A program made the translations under genes and the position numbers. Shown here one piece after another: positions 10,800 to 22,699 of a DNA stretch of 64,000 nucleotides. This DNA is from Lumnitzera littorea (lineage: Eukaryota; Streptophyta; Magnoliopsida; Myrtales; Combretaceae), in contig JAMXBB010000004.1 of NCBI GenBank assembly GCA_024138015.1, positions 82,247,613 through 82,311,612 on the forward strand, written 5' to 3'. How positions within the stretch are numbered: the first letter of the stretch is position 1; each line of letters opens with the position of its first letter. A model generated the notes under the pieces. It was given only the letters and a program-made list of their open reading frames with translations, was not told the DNA's origin and did no database searches.

Positions 10800-11560
10800 A
10801 AGTTGAACATTGATCCAAGTACGAAGGCCTTTTAACAAAAGAAAAGACATTTTGCTCTAGAAAGACAAGCTCCAATAGAAGAGGAGGTGCAAAAACTATT
10901 GAAGGTAGATTTTATTCAAGAAGAGCCCTATTCAACATAGCTCGTAAATTTTGTGCTAGTGAAGAAGGTGACTGGGAACTGTAGAATATGCATTGATTTT
11001 ATTAATTTAAATAAAGCGTACCCTGAAGGATTGTTTTCCCTTGCCTCTGATAAATTAGATGGTTAACTCAACCTCAAGGCATACCTTATTAAGCTTTGTA
11101 GATGCATTTTCCGGTTATAACATACCAAGATGCACCCTTCCGATCAAGTTCACACTTCTTTTATTACGAACTTTAGGATTCACTATTATAAGGTGATGTC
11201 GTTTGGACTGAAGAATGCCAACTCCATTTTCTAAAGATTGGTTACAAAGATGTTCAAACCTTAGATACACAGGAATATCGAGGTTTATGTAATTAACATG
11301 ATAGTGAAAAGCAAGATAAATGACTACTACCTAGCCAACCTCCGAGAGACTTTCGACACCTTAAGGAGATACAACATAAAGTTGAATCCACAAAAGTGTG
11401 TGTTTAGTGCATCCTTAGGGAAGTTCTTAGGCTATATGTGACTAGCGTGGAATTGAGGCCAATCCAAAAAGGATTCAAGCCGTAATTGAGATAGAGTTGC
11501 CAAAGTCTATTAAGGGGGTTTAAAGAATTGGTGGAGTAGTAGCATTAAATATATTTGTTT
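10800..11560 (+). pseudogene. Reverse transcriptase remnant (Tat-lineage)
   Basis: Recognisable pieces in order: 'HKLNIDPSTKAF', 'RQAPIEEEVQKLLKVDFI', 'VNFVLVKKVTGNCRICIDF', 'NLNKAYPEG', 'YYKVMSFGLKNA', 'NIKLNPQKCVFS', 'GKFLGY'. The active-site block, YVDDMIVKS in relatives, reads 'YVINMIVKS' here (Ile and Asn codons at 11292-11297), so both catalytic aspartates are lost. Several stops interrupt the frame. Confidence 0.75.
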
Positions 11561-11639
11561 TAAAGAGTGTTGAAAAATGTGTGGAGCTCTTCAAAATTTT
11601 AAAGAATCCATTTGAGTTTTGATGGATTGAGGATTGTGA

Positions 11640-12300
11640 GAAGGCTTGCTTTACCTATATTTGTTTGTAAGTGATCAAGCCCTTTCTTCCGTGTTGGTAT
11701 GAGCAGAAGGACGAGTGCATAAGCCCATCTATTATGTCAAACATGTTTTGTAAAGGCTTAAGTTGAGGTATACAAAGTTTAAAAAGTTTTGTTTTGGCTA
11801 TTATGGTCACCGCCAGGAAGCTCCAACCATATTTTGAAGCTCATCAAGTTGTGGTGCCAGTTAACCAACCTTTTAAGTAGGCTTTTCACAAATTCGATGC
11901 CTCAAGTTGCATAATGAAGTATGCCTTAGAGCTTAGTGCCCTTGGGATATAATACTAACCTAAGGAAGCATATAACGTTTAGAACTTAGTGGACTTCATT
12001 GTTGAGTTTATAGCAACAAAGAGTTCAAACTTGAATGTAGAGTACCTAACTTGGAAATTATATGTGGATAGTTCATTAACCAACAAAGGAACTAGAGTAG
12101 GCTTGATCATTATAGGTCCAATGGGTGCATAGATTTGTTATGCTCTGAAATTCAGCTTCCTAGTTAGTAACAATGAGTTAAGCTATGAAGCATTATTAGT
12201 TAGGATGAAGTTGGCTAAAGTAGTCGAAGTGAACCGATTGAATGTGTTTTTTGACTTTTAGTTGGTGGTTAAGTAGGTTGCAGGGAGTAGTATGGCTAAA
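11640..12300 (+). pseudogene. RNase H and additional archaeal-type RNase H remnants
   Basis: 11640-11830 has traces of the usual Gypsy RNase H ('KPIYYVKHVL'). A second, separate RNase H follows at about 12056-12290: 'LYVDSSLTNKGTRVGLIII', 'FSFLVSNNELSYEALLV' and 'MKLAKVVEVNRLNVFFDF'. Two RNase H domains in a row mark the Tat lineage. Stops fall at expected Gln positions, for example before 'ICYAL'. Confidence 0.65.
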
Positions 12301-12599
12301 GATGAAAACATGATCAAATATTTGCAATTGGTAAAGGAGTATGGATCAAACTTTAAGAATTGGCAACTGATGAAGATACCAATAGCGGAAAACTATGTTG
12401 TAGACAATTATCCAAGTTAGCCTCTACAGGCCTATTGAATTGTGAAGAAAGGATCTTCATCAAATATCTCCCTAAGAAGAACACAAAGTTGTAGCTAAAA
12501 GAACGTATAGAGATTCAGTAGAAGGACCTAGAGTACTATTAGATAGATCCAATCATATAATATTTAGAGAGTGGGACTTTGCCTCGAGACACCAAAGAA

Positions 12600-13754
12600 G
12601 TACGATGACTTATTTATAAAGTAGCTAATTTTACACTAATCGATGGAAATCAATACAAGAGAGGCATGATTATGCCTTGCTTAAGATTCCTTAGGCCATC
12701 CAAGGTACAGTAGGTACTATCTGATCTACACTTTAGGTTGAGTAGTAATCATATTAGAGCTGTAGCTCTATATGTTTGAGCTTTGAGATTAGGATGTTAA
12801 TGGCTTACAGTAAGGAAAGATGCTCTAAGCCTAGCGTTGACATGTGATCAATGTTAGAGGAATACTCCAATTGAGCAAGCACCAAGATCATACCTAATTC
12901 CCCTTACCAATTCTTAGCCTTTTGCCTAATGGTGATTAAATATACTTGGTCCATTCTCAAAGACAACTAAGTAAAGGAGATATCAAAGTTGTAGCCAAGG
13001 TTATTTCACCAAATGGGTTGAGGCCAAGGTTGTACCGAGCACAACAGAGCAAAGCATCGAGGCATTTATGGTTAGTAACATTTTAAGCAGGTTTGGAATA
13101 CCTTATGCTATCATAATGGACAATGGGCCATAGTTCAACAATGATAAGTTCAGGGAGTTCTGCAAGGCTCAAAAGATCGGACTATACTATACGTCTGTTG
13201 TGTATCCCCAAGGTAATGGTTAGGATGAGATAATAAACAAGGTGGTTCTATAGATTTTGAAGAATAAGGTAAATCAAGCTAGTAGCGAGTGAGCTAATGA
13301 ATTGCTCTCTCAAAGGACCTCAATAGGTCGCAGTCCATATCAATTTGCTTTTGGGATAGAGGCAATATTGCCAATTGAATTACAAGTGGAAAGTACGAGA
13401 GTTCAGGCATATTACCCTAAATATAATGATATTAGGCTTTAAGCTAATCTAAATATAATCTACAAGGCACATACATTGGCTAAAGCTCATCTTACTGCTT
13501 ATCAGCGATGAGTAGCTCAATATTATGATAAGCGAGTTAAGTATAAGTGCTTTTAACCTAGTGATTTGGTCTATAGGAAACTTAAAGCATTAAGAGCAAG
13601 GGAATGCCAAGGGAAACTTACCCTTGCTTGGGAGAATCCCGTCAAAGTGAAAGAGGTGGTAATGAATGGACATGCTTACAGATTAGGGAGTCTTGATGGG
13701 CAGTCAATCCCTAAAGCATGGAATACTGATAACCTCATACCATACTTCAAGTGA
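12600..13754 (+). pseudogene. Integrase remnant (Tat-lineage)
   Basis: The catalytic core is readable: 'FTKWVEAKVVPSTTEQSI', 'SNILSRFGIPYAIIMDNGP' then TAG (13131-13133) then 'FNNDKF', followed by 'SVVYPQGNG' then TAG (13221-13223) then 'DEIINK'. Both TAGs replace a Gln of the family consensus. The C-terminal part is open at 13566-13754 and contains 'LTLAWENPVKVKEVV' and 'IPKAWNTDNLIPYFK', the normal end of pol in this group. Integrase would insert the cDNA into the host genome. Confidence 0.75.
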
Positions 13755-14097
13755 TGGATGCTTGGCAAATGAAGCACGATGCATTTGTTTATTTGCGTGT
13801 TTCATTATTGCCTTGGTGATTTCTATGTGACTTGTGAATTGATTCCACATTCTTAGAATGTTTACGTTTTCTCTTTTCAATTAATGTGATCTGTTTGTTT
13901 CCTTATGTGATGTAACTATGTTTTGTAAGGTCGGAACCAGTAGGTTAACTTAGTTTGTTTCCAATATAATGTATAATGAAGTGTTTATTTATCATATAAC
14001 ATCATTTTATGTCATGCTCTACTTATTTACATCACCTATCATTAAAAGCTTAATATAATAGAAAACGAAAACATGATCTTCATCTGATCTCATTAAT

Positions 14098-14416
14098 AGA
14101 AAAAAGGGGGATCCTAAAAGCCTCTAAGCCCTATCAAAGGGATAAAAGAAAAATATTATAAAGCACTAAATCCCTAAGCCCTATATTTGACGAGCAGCAG
14201 GAAAAGGATTTTCGTAGATCTCTAAGTCCTAAGAAAAAACAACGAGATCTAAACATCTTAAGCCCTTATAATGGTGATAGGCATGATGGCTATAAATCCT
14301 CTTAAGGATGATGAACTATGATATATCCTTAAGTCTCTTATTGATAATGGGAACAATGTACTTATGAGCTTTGTATCCAAGATATTGTTCATTTGTTCTA
14401 AATTCCAATATCAACA
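14098..14416 (+). repeat. Polypurine tract and right LTR remnant of the Tat-lineage element
   Basis: A purine run, GAAAAAAGGGGGA, at 14098-14111 is a good polypurine tract. The last 60 bp (14357-14416, ending 'aatatcaaca') match the end of the left LTR. The part between has repeated 'taagccct/taagtcct' phrases and does not visibly match the left LTR, so this LTR is deleted or highly diverged. Confidence 0.5.
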
Positions 14417-14539
14417 GTGCTTGTATGGTCGAAGTTTCAGAATGTAAACTAGTGAATCTTAGAGATGGTGCTTTGCATAAATTTTTATGTTGATTGATAA
14501 CAACCATTCAAGACAACAACATTGGTGAGTAGAAATAAG

Positions 14540-15053
14540 TCAAAAAGATATTTTTTGAATTTCAAGTATGAGAAATTGTTGGATATTTATTTCTAGTGTA
14601 GGAAGCTAAGTCATTTTATAATGGGTCGTAGTGTTTATTTTGGAAACCAGAGTTATGGTTTTTGGTTAAGAGCTCCATTAGTAAGGCCTTTGATTGAAGG
14701 AGAGGGTCAACTTAGTAATTCTTCTCCTATTCAATCTTCTTCCATGGATGTGGCTTCAAGTGATTCCCATTGAGCTTTTACAAACAATTTGCTTGTGAAT
14801 TTGATCAGGGAATAAATTTGTTGAAGTATCTTTTTCTAATAAGTGGGCACCCAAGGAAAGACCCTTGGTGTATACTCCTCCCTTCAAAAGATTTGTTGGT
14901 ATCTAGTAGTTAAACCTTCTCCTAAGTCGAACCCCTTTTTAATTGGAACCCCAACCAATATAACTCTTTTTGCACCACAACCATCTATGAATGAGCATGA
15001 TGAAGTCAATAGTCTTATTAACATTACTATTAGGGCTCTAAAAGGGGTCTAGT
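14540..15053 (+). pseudogene. LINE ORF1 C-terminal remnant (candidate)
   Basis: The plus strand gives 'FGNQSYGFWLRAP' (about 14637-14675), like the '(Q)YGxWLRA' segment that closes the zinc-knuckle region of plant L1-type ORF1 proteins. It is followed by a Ser-rich, low-complexity tail. The open piece at 14843-15052 is part of the same region. LINE ORF2 sequence begins only at about 19.1 kb. Either the element was split by a 3.7-kb insertion or this is a separate fragment. Confidence 0.4.
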
Positions 15054-18000
15054 AAGATTGCCTAAAATTTCCATCGCACGTATGCACCTATGATATGGAA
15101 ACTGCCTTGCAAGTTAAAAATTTCAAGATTTTAAATGATTAATCACTAAGGTTGCTAATTTGTAATTAATTAATTTATTGTAAAATATGATAACTATGGA
15201 TGTTTAATATTCCACAGTTTCTCAAAACCGTAGAGAATCAATATTTCCTATCAAATAATAAGATAGGATATACCAATGCTATAAAATTACAAAAAAAAAA
15301 TTAAATTATATTGAATTCTAACATACAAATATTTCCTATAAAGGATGTTTCTATGTCACCTATAAAAGTCTCAACTGATTCTAATATTAACATACTTATC
15401 TTCATCTTGCACTCAGCACTTGAGATTTATCCCAATCCCAACATAAGTAAACTTACAAAAGAAACTAAGGGGGAATGAGTATAAAACAGCTCAGTGAATT
15501 TGTCCCTCACCACTACCATTCAAGCAAGTTATCAAACATTATTAGCATATATACAAGCTATCTACATTCAGTATAAATGCAAGCACGATGAATGTAAGCA
15601 ACACATCCATAGGAGTTCAAAACTATTAACGGTGTAGAATTATATCGACTACACATTGATTATCCCCTGTACTTACTCATACAGGGCACCTCAACTTACC
15701 CGCATAAAGCTGCTTAGGGGCATCACCCCTCCAAGCGACTCGACTATTACTCTAGTCGAGAAAAGAATTCCAATCCAAATAGGTAGACCCTAAACTAAGG
15801 TTGTCCACCATCTAAGGCCCTTCGGGCATAAATATGCGAGTCCTCTCGCAGTCAAAATCTATTTAAAGCCTTACAGGTATAATAAAGCGAGTCCTCTTAC
15901 CATCAATTGGATATTCCATGTTAGCTTTACCTTAACGCTAAAATATTATTTATGACTCACAAGCCCTTATAGAAATCATACAAAAATATGTTTAAGATTA
16001 GAAAAGCTTTTTCCAAAAATACTTTTCTCAAGATTTTGCAAAACTAGCACTCTCTATCTATACCTTTATTGAGTCATAAACATGCGATGAGTATAACCGA
16101 TTATTTTGGTTCAATATTTATATTTATCAATTTAAAAAAGTAATCACATGGATAATAGCAAATAAGCAAAGCATTCATCTAGACATATAAGAAACAACAA
16201 GCAGCAAAACATCATACAAGTAACACACACAAGCAAGTAGTAGATCATTAGAACTCCCTCATTTGAATTATTGCTCATTCTCCAAGCTTTTAGGGTTTTC
16301 AGGACTCGATATTAAAATGTCTAAAAGGTAATAAAACCTATAAGTATTCTAAAAAATCTAATTCCTTAATTAACTAAAAGTCTATTGTTGTTTGTTTAAT
16401 TTCCCAATATAACCCAAGTATAACATATACATGGTTTATCATACTTAATGGGATCAATAGTAACTATTTTCGGATATTTGTAAGTTATGATACTTCACGT
16501 ATTTAGTTACTTATTTCTCCTTGTTATCAATTTATGGGCTCCATTACTTAGTTATCTTACTTATTCTTTTTAATTTATCTTAAATCTTTAGTTGAGCGTA
16601 ACATTTTTATCTTAATTCCAATTTTTATGATTTTATAATTAGTTTTCATCGTTTTCAGATGTACGTTTGCGTAGCGGGGTCCGTTTTAGACGTTAAGACC
16701 CACGTTTTATGATATGGGTTTAAATTATTGTAATTTTAATTATTGTGATTCGAATATTCTTAGTTTCTATTTTTATATCTTATTTCATTACTTTATGATC
16801 TAATTAATCATTAGATTCTTGTATTTTTATAGTTTTGTACTCTTATCACTATTATATGTATTTGATTAAGGTTAAGACAAGTTGATATATGTATTATGGG
16901 CTCATTGTGGTTTTAACCCATACATATACATATATATTCATGATATATTATTACTTTATTACATTATATTATAGTATATTAGATATTTATATTATAATTT
17001 ACATATGTAATAATCTTAACTTATACACTTATATTTCTTTATGCACTTATACTTCTTATATGTATGTTATGTGTATGTATTCTTCTAATATACTTGTACA
17101 TATACTCGTATATACTAATAGCGGTATACGTATTTTTATACATTTTTTTTTCGTATTTCCCTCATATACCCTTAAGAAATCTTCATATAATTCATATTTT
17201 TGCATATTATAAGTTCAATTAGTAAGTTGTATGTATGTATATTTAATATTTCTCTTATTTTGGGTTATGTACATCAAGAAAACTCTAGTATAAGAATACT
17301 TAAGTATATGTACATGTGCTCTTTCTACACCTATCTCTATACACTTATACTATATATTTTACTAAAATCTATACAAAAATACTTCACATGTATCCACACG
17401 TTATTTGTACATATTTATTTCTACTTATGTACTTAAGTACTTCAACACTTATATGTATGGGTATAAAGATTTTTATTTGTAATAACATATATATACATAT
17501 GGCATGATGATTCTAAAGTTAATATAACATAAACAACTAATTACTTAGTACAATAGAAAATCACATGAAAACATACCTCTTTCTCCTTTGTAATATGTAA
17601 GAGTAGCATTTTTAGATGTAGTAGATTGTAAGTTAAAAGTGTTTAAGTAAAAGTAAAATAAAAAGCTAGAAGAAGGGAAAAAGAGGAGGTAAGGTCACCA
17701 TTTTGGAATGGGGTATCCAAAGTATGTTTTGTTGTGTCCTATTTGTATTTTATAGAAGAAGAAAAGAGGGGTCTAGAAGGGGAAGGAAGTGGATGGTAAT
17801 GGGATAAGATAAGGAAGAAAATTGCATGTGAAAAATGAGAAGAAAATTTTAGTTGAAAATGACATTTGTTGACTTTGTCAGCATGTTAACTTAGTCAATA
17901 TTTTGAATTTAGTCAAATGCTGACTTGGTCAACTCTTGGAAATTTACATGTAATTAGTGTACATATTAAAGAAATTAAGGGTAATTAGGATAACAATTAA

Positions 18001-18780
18001 GGGAATGAAAGGGAATATAAAATAAAATGAAACAATTAGTAAAAATAGTTATTGGAATCTTCCTCTACGTATTTATATCCCATATATATCATTTAGTACG
18101 ATACTTAACATAACTGTTATGAAAAGTGCTATTTAGAATGCTAACATTGACTATATGTAGTATAAATGTTAACTAAACTCTTAAACTTACATAATACTAG
18201 CTCATTTGTATAATTATAGGATTAATATTATCTATAATGTATTATCATAGTTCTTAGTAAATTAATTTAGTATGTAAGCTTTTATGAGCAATTGGAAGTT
18301 ATCTTTGATCATTTGTTAATGATTTTATATGATTTGATATATCATTATGTATTTATACTTGATTAGGGTTTCATTATGTTTATAATGAATTAGTGCATTT
18401 ATATGTTTAAAATTATGGTTTTAAAGTTTTGATCAAGTTCAGGTTCAGGTTCAGGTTCAGTTTCTCATATGTATACACATATGGAATTTAGGGTTTTCGT
18501 ACGCGATTAAGATTTTTATCTAGTTCGAGGTCAATCTCTTACAGTTATACATATTTAAGGCTTATGGTTTTTGTTTACGACTAGAGTTTTGATTAATGAT
18601 TTAAGGTTTTTCATATTCGCTTGATGTTTCGAATAGAAATTTTAATTGGTTTTAAATTTTACTGACTCTGTTGACTTAGGGAAATTATCTACAGTACATC
18701 AGTTTAATTCTATACTCAGAAGGTTAGATTTTCCGGGTTTATAGTTACTAAGATAGACCTTCCCTTAAACTCAAACAAGC
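15054..18780. other. AT-rich, LTR-like unclassified DNA between LINE parts
   Basis: No protein domain is recognisable. 15640-15960 looks like part of an LTR, with CG-richer phrases and a 56-59-bp near-tandem pair sharing 'gcgagtcctct' (about 15834 and 15890). 16650-16720 ('gtagcgggg.ccgttttagacg') and 17860-17945 (repeats of 'tgactt.gtcaa') also have the look of plant LTR or UTR sequence. 16900-17500 is a purine-poor 'tatacttatatgtaca' low-complexity tract that yields spurious open frames. (GTTCAG)4 lies at 18437-18460. Confidence 0.4.
18437..18460. repeat. Hexanucleotide microsatellite (GTTCAG)4
   Basis: Four perfect copies of a 6-bp unit in otherwise AT-rich DNA. Confidence 0.8.
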
Positions 18781-19369
18781 CTTACATACACCTATGGCCA
18801 TCTGTTCATACATATGCATCATCATCTTATTCCTTTTCAAACATATATGTACATCATTGCATCTCACTCCTTCCCCAAATCATATGTAGATACACTTCCT
18901 TTTCAACACCTAGCCCACATAATATCTATTATGTTGAACTTCTTGAGTCATCTCTATTTACCTTGTTTCCAAATTCATTGATTAAAACCTTCCTTACCCC
19001 ATCTCATTCATGCTTTGAAGACCCTGGCTATTACGACCAATAGATGAATAGCCTTGAGCTATAACTAAACGGCTAAAGTTTGATGATTATGAAGCTCCAC
19101 CTAATGTTTTGGTAATAAGACAGCTTGCTTAGAGAGGGAGAAAACTAAGAAAATTCACTAGAAAGTCCATGAAGAAAGCTTCTCCTGTTAAGAAACCAAA
19201 TCTTCCTGCAAATTCACTAGACAATATTCCAATTTCCTTTCAACATAATCTTTCTGATGGCTGTGTTGGCAAGCCATAATCAGCTACATGTGGCCCATGA
19301 TTCTTATGAGTTAGACTTGTCAAGAATTAGGGCTTAATTTGATTATTCAACTCCTTAGGGACCTTGTAC

Positions 19370-19897
19370 ATAAATATAACCCTAGTCTTATGTTCTTTTA
19401 TGGAAACTAAGAACAAGTCATTAAAAGTATCTTGCAACAAGAGGATGATTAAATTTGAAAATGACTTTTATGTACTACCAATAGGCTTATCTTTTGGTCT
19501 CATGCTTTGGTGGTCATATGATATTAAGGTAACATTTCAGTCTTCTTCAAGTGAGAGTTATATAAGAATAGTGATTCACTTTACAGGTCTTTATTTGCCC
19601 ACAATTCTTGGATTTATGTAGATCTTATTTTCATTTATGTTAGGCATTATGGTATGAGCTAAAAATGTTAGGTTCTAGCAATAAAGAGCCTTGGTTGTAT
19701 GTTAAAGACTTCAATGATATTCTATTTAATCATGAAAAAGAGGATAGTAATCCGTAGACTTATGGAGAACTTCAGCACCATGATTATAAATATTTACCTT
19801 AATGACTTGGGGCTTCAAGGATCGTGCTATACTTAGTCAAATATGAGAGAAAATGATAGGTTAATTATGGCAAGAATCAACAAGCTTTAAGCTCTCA
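19370..19897 (+). pseudogene. LINE endonuclease domain, N-terminal part
   Basis: The open piece 19364-19621 reads 'SFMETKNKSLKVS', 'FENDFYVLPIGLSFGLMLWW' and 'QSSSSESYIRIVIHFTGLYL'. These match the AP-endonuclease fold of plant LINE ORF2 (METK motif, then 'GxSGGLxLxW'). Further on come 'PWLYVKDFNDILFNHEKE' (19690-19740), the 'GDFNdil' catalytic block with G changed to K, and 'DLGLQGSCYT', then a stop, then 'SNMRENDRLIMARINKL' (19803-19890). The last piece ends where the solo LTR begins. Confidence 0.7.
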
Positions 19898-20640
19898 AGT
19901 GATGTGTTTAGGAGCTTAGTTATCACTATGACTTACCATAATAGATTTAGAACCAATGGGTCCTTCAAAATATTGAAGAAACTTAGAATAAATGGGTCGA
20001 CAGACTGACTAGAGTAGCTGGTGTGAAGTTGCTTAGAGGATATGACCCACCTACGAACACAACATGACTTGACACTTTACTTGATATGATGCACGAGTTA
20101 ATCTTAAGGTCCACTAGCCACTAACCTTAAGCTACTCGGCAAAATTAGATAAAAGTGTATGAAAATGGACTTAAAGAGGGATATCTTGCAAGAACAGTAT
20201 ATTCAATGTCATCAAGTAAGATGATTTTGACTATAAAGAGAATGGATTATTTATAGTAAGTCCCTAGGGCAACATCATAAATAAGAAATTACAAAAAGGC
20301 ATATACAAAAAGGGGATTCCTAGTACATACGAAAAAGGATAAAAAAGACAAAAGACAAAAATGGAAAAGTAGTACAATGTCAAATGAAAATGACAAGTAG
20401 CAGTGCAACATTGGTTCTTTAAAAAGATTCTCTAGGCACAGTAGTTGAGTGGAACCAAGGTGTGATGACATCAAGGATTGTTGTGATAAGAAAAGGATGC
20501 AACAAGTATTAGTCAAAGGCCAAAAGAAAAGTCCTTAACACAAAGGAGAATATCTCGTCATTCAGTAGGAATCTCTTAGCAAATAGAGGTTGGATCACTC
20601 GACACAAGAGGGAGAAAACAAAGCAGGGTATAACCTTCTA
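19898..20640 (-). mobile_element. Solo LTR of the 27.5-kb Gypsy family, inserted in the LINE
   Basis: The region aligns with the minus-oriented LTRs at 27546 and 33241. Shared phrases include 'tgatgtg..taggag', 'gggtcctt..aatattgaagaaa', 'gacacttt.cttgatatgatgcac', 'aaggtccact..ccactaacctt.agctac', 'tatttatagtaagt' and 'gtacaatgt'. LINE endonuclease sequence flanks it on both sides. TCAAG before 19898 and after about 20644 is a candidate 5-bp target duplication. The right edge is uncertain because the last 100 bp are diverged. Confidence 0.6.
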
Positions 20641-20644
20641 GAAC

Positions 20645-22270
20645 TTTCAAGGAATTCAACCATCCTTCTTTTGTATGGAGTTTCTTATCATTGGTAGGTT
20701 GACTAGAGAAAATTCTTCAATTGAGGGATTAGAGGCCTCGAAGCCATGCGCAGGTAAGAGGACCAATGGTCGAAAGCTCATCATCAAGAATGGCTTCATA
20801 AATGTCCTAGAACTATGGTATTACATAGTGAGATGGTTGGCTCTGACCATGTATGATAAAAAAGGCAAATGGTGTTTTAAGTTTGAAAACATGTAGACTA
20901 CATCTAATGAGTGTGGAGAGATTATCAATGGTGCTTGGAGAGAGCTTCCTCTTACTAACCATCCTTACCCTTTTGGGTTTAAGTTGAAAAAAAATGTAGA
21001 TTAATGTTAAGGGAATGGAGTAATTCAATTTTTCCAAACAATATTCCTAAAATCCAGTACATTTAGAAGAAATTATTAGAGGTCTAAAAGAGAGAGAGCC
21101 ATAAGGACAACAACTTTGAGAAACTTCGAATTGAAAAGTTAGAACTCTTATGGAAGTAGGAAGAGCTTTTTTAGTAGTAGTTATCAAGAGTAAAATAGTT
21201 GAGAGAAGCAGATTGTAATACCAATTTTTTCCATTAATCAACTTAATGAAATGCTAGAGGAATGAAATTATTCAATTGAAGAATGGGGATGGTAGTTAAT
21301 TTGAAAAGGAAGATAACATTTTGGAGGACTTTTTATTGTTTCTATTTCAATTTATTCAAATCTGATAATGAAAGATGATAGGATAATGTTCTTGAAGTTG
21401 TCCCAACTCTGGTGAATTGGCACATGAATCAAAAGTTGTGTTGTCCTATATCTATAGATGAAATTAAGAATGCCACTTTTCAACTTGGAACATTAAAGGC
21501 TTTAGGCCCTGATGGTTTTTCAGAGGCATTCTTCCAATGATATTGGCATGTTGTAGGTGAGAACATAGACGATATGTTATGAACCCTTTTCAACATAGGT
21601 ATGATTCCCTCTTCTCTTAATCTGATAGAAATTATCCTTATCCCAAAAATTATGTCTCCCCAAGAAATAAGCATTTTGCGAAATTAGTCTTTATGATTTC
21701 ATATTTAAAATCATTTCTTGAGTCCTTATTAACCACTTGAAATCCCTTTTTGAATGATCTCATTTTTGAAACACAAGGTCCATTTGTCTTCAATCATGTA
21801 ATTCATGATATTGTCATTGTTGCTCATAAGGCATTCCATTTTCTTAGAACTAAGCAAACCTAGTAAAAAGTTTACCATGGACTTGAACTTGATATGTACA
21901 AAAACTACAATCAGTTTGAATAGGACTTCTTCAATGCAGTCTTGCTAAAGCTTGGCTTTAGTGATGTATGGATTAAGTAGGTGATGACCTGCATCATGTC
22001 GGTTTCTTATAAGATTTCAATTAATGGAGAGGTTGCTAGTTAGTTTTAGCCTGCTAAGGTCTTAGATAAGATGATTCCCTCTCATCTTATCTATTTATTT
22101 TAGTTGCCGATATTCTATTGTGAAATAATAAGAAAGCAATCAAAGAGAATAAGCAATTTGAAATGAAGATTAGGCAATCCTGCCCCATTTTATAGCAAGT
22201 GTTGTTCATTGATAGTTCTTTGTGTTTTTTTTTTTTCTTTTTTTGTTGAGGCTACAATTGCTAATGGTTA
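20645..22270 (+). pseudogene. LINE ORF2: endonuclease end and reverse transcriptase
   Basis: 'MVGSDHV' followed by 'KKGKWCFKFENM' then TAG then 'TTSNECGEIINGAWRE' (20825-20945) is the SDH catalytic end of the endonuclease and the linker to RT. RT starts with 'FQLGTLKALGPDGFSEAFFQ' (21478-21537), the 'GPDGF' block of LINE RTs. The catalytic FADD block reads 'FIDSS' (22205-22219), so the second aspartate is gone. Stops are frequent. Confidence 0.7.
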
Positions 22271-22699
22271 AATGCTAAGGAGTATCATACAAGACTAATA
22301 CCATGCAATGGGGTTAAATGGTGAAGTTCTAGAATTTAAGTTTATTCTTCAACAAAAATGCTCCAAATGAAAGGATACAAGCTATTTAAGAGGTCTTAAT
22401 AGTCCATGTCATCTAATCTGGGCAAGTATTTAAGCCTTCCAACTACTTGGCGAAGAAACAAGATGGAGGATCTAAGATTTGTCATAGACTGTATCTAGTT
22501 GAAATTGTGAAATTTAAAGAGGAGCTTACTCTCTAACGCTAGTAGAGAGATAATTATCTAAGCAACTGCTAAGGTAATCCTTACATATATAATAAGCAAT
22601 TTTAGATTCACAAGTGGTGAAAAAAAGTAAGTTCTATGATAGCATAATATTGATGGAATCAAATAAAGGATGAGAAGACGATATACTTTTAGAGTTGGG

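Larger units (their letters stand above)
7890..14416 (+). mobile_element. Degenerate Ty3/Gypsy element, Tat lineage
   Basis: Domains in order on plus: left LTR end, primer-binding site, gag with a CX2H-type zinc knuckle, protease, RT, RNase H, a second archaeal-type RNase H, integrase, polypurine tract, right LTR end. The second RNase H and the 'CDFH...GHNTNEC' knuckle are typical of the Tat/Ogre group. The two LTRs match only over their last 55-60 bp (8266-8321 and 14357-14416, both with a 'ctttgt.tccaagata' core). The left boundary is therefore uncertain, and most of the right LTR seems lost or too diverged. Frequent in-frame stops and a destroyed RT active site mean it is dead. No target-site duplication could be fixed. 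Confidence 0.75.

Noticed and set aside
8700..14100. Reading TAG as Gln (stop-codon reassignment)
   Set aside because: Stops occur only in transposon remnants, alongside frameshifts and dead active sites, while the PUB9-like gene uses normal stops. Decay explains them.
16889..17507. Three overlapping small frames rich in Tyr, Ile and Leu with membrane-like stretches
   Set aside because: They arise from a low-complexity 'tatacttatatgtac' tract, which gives hydrophobic residues in any frame. No start context, conservation or domain.
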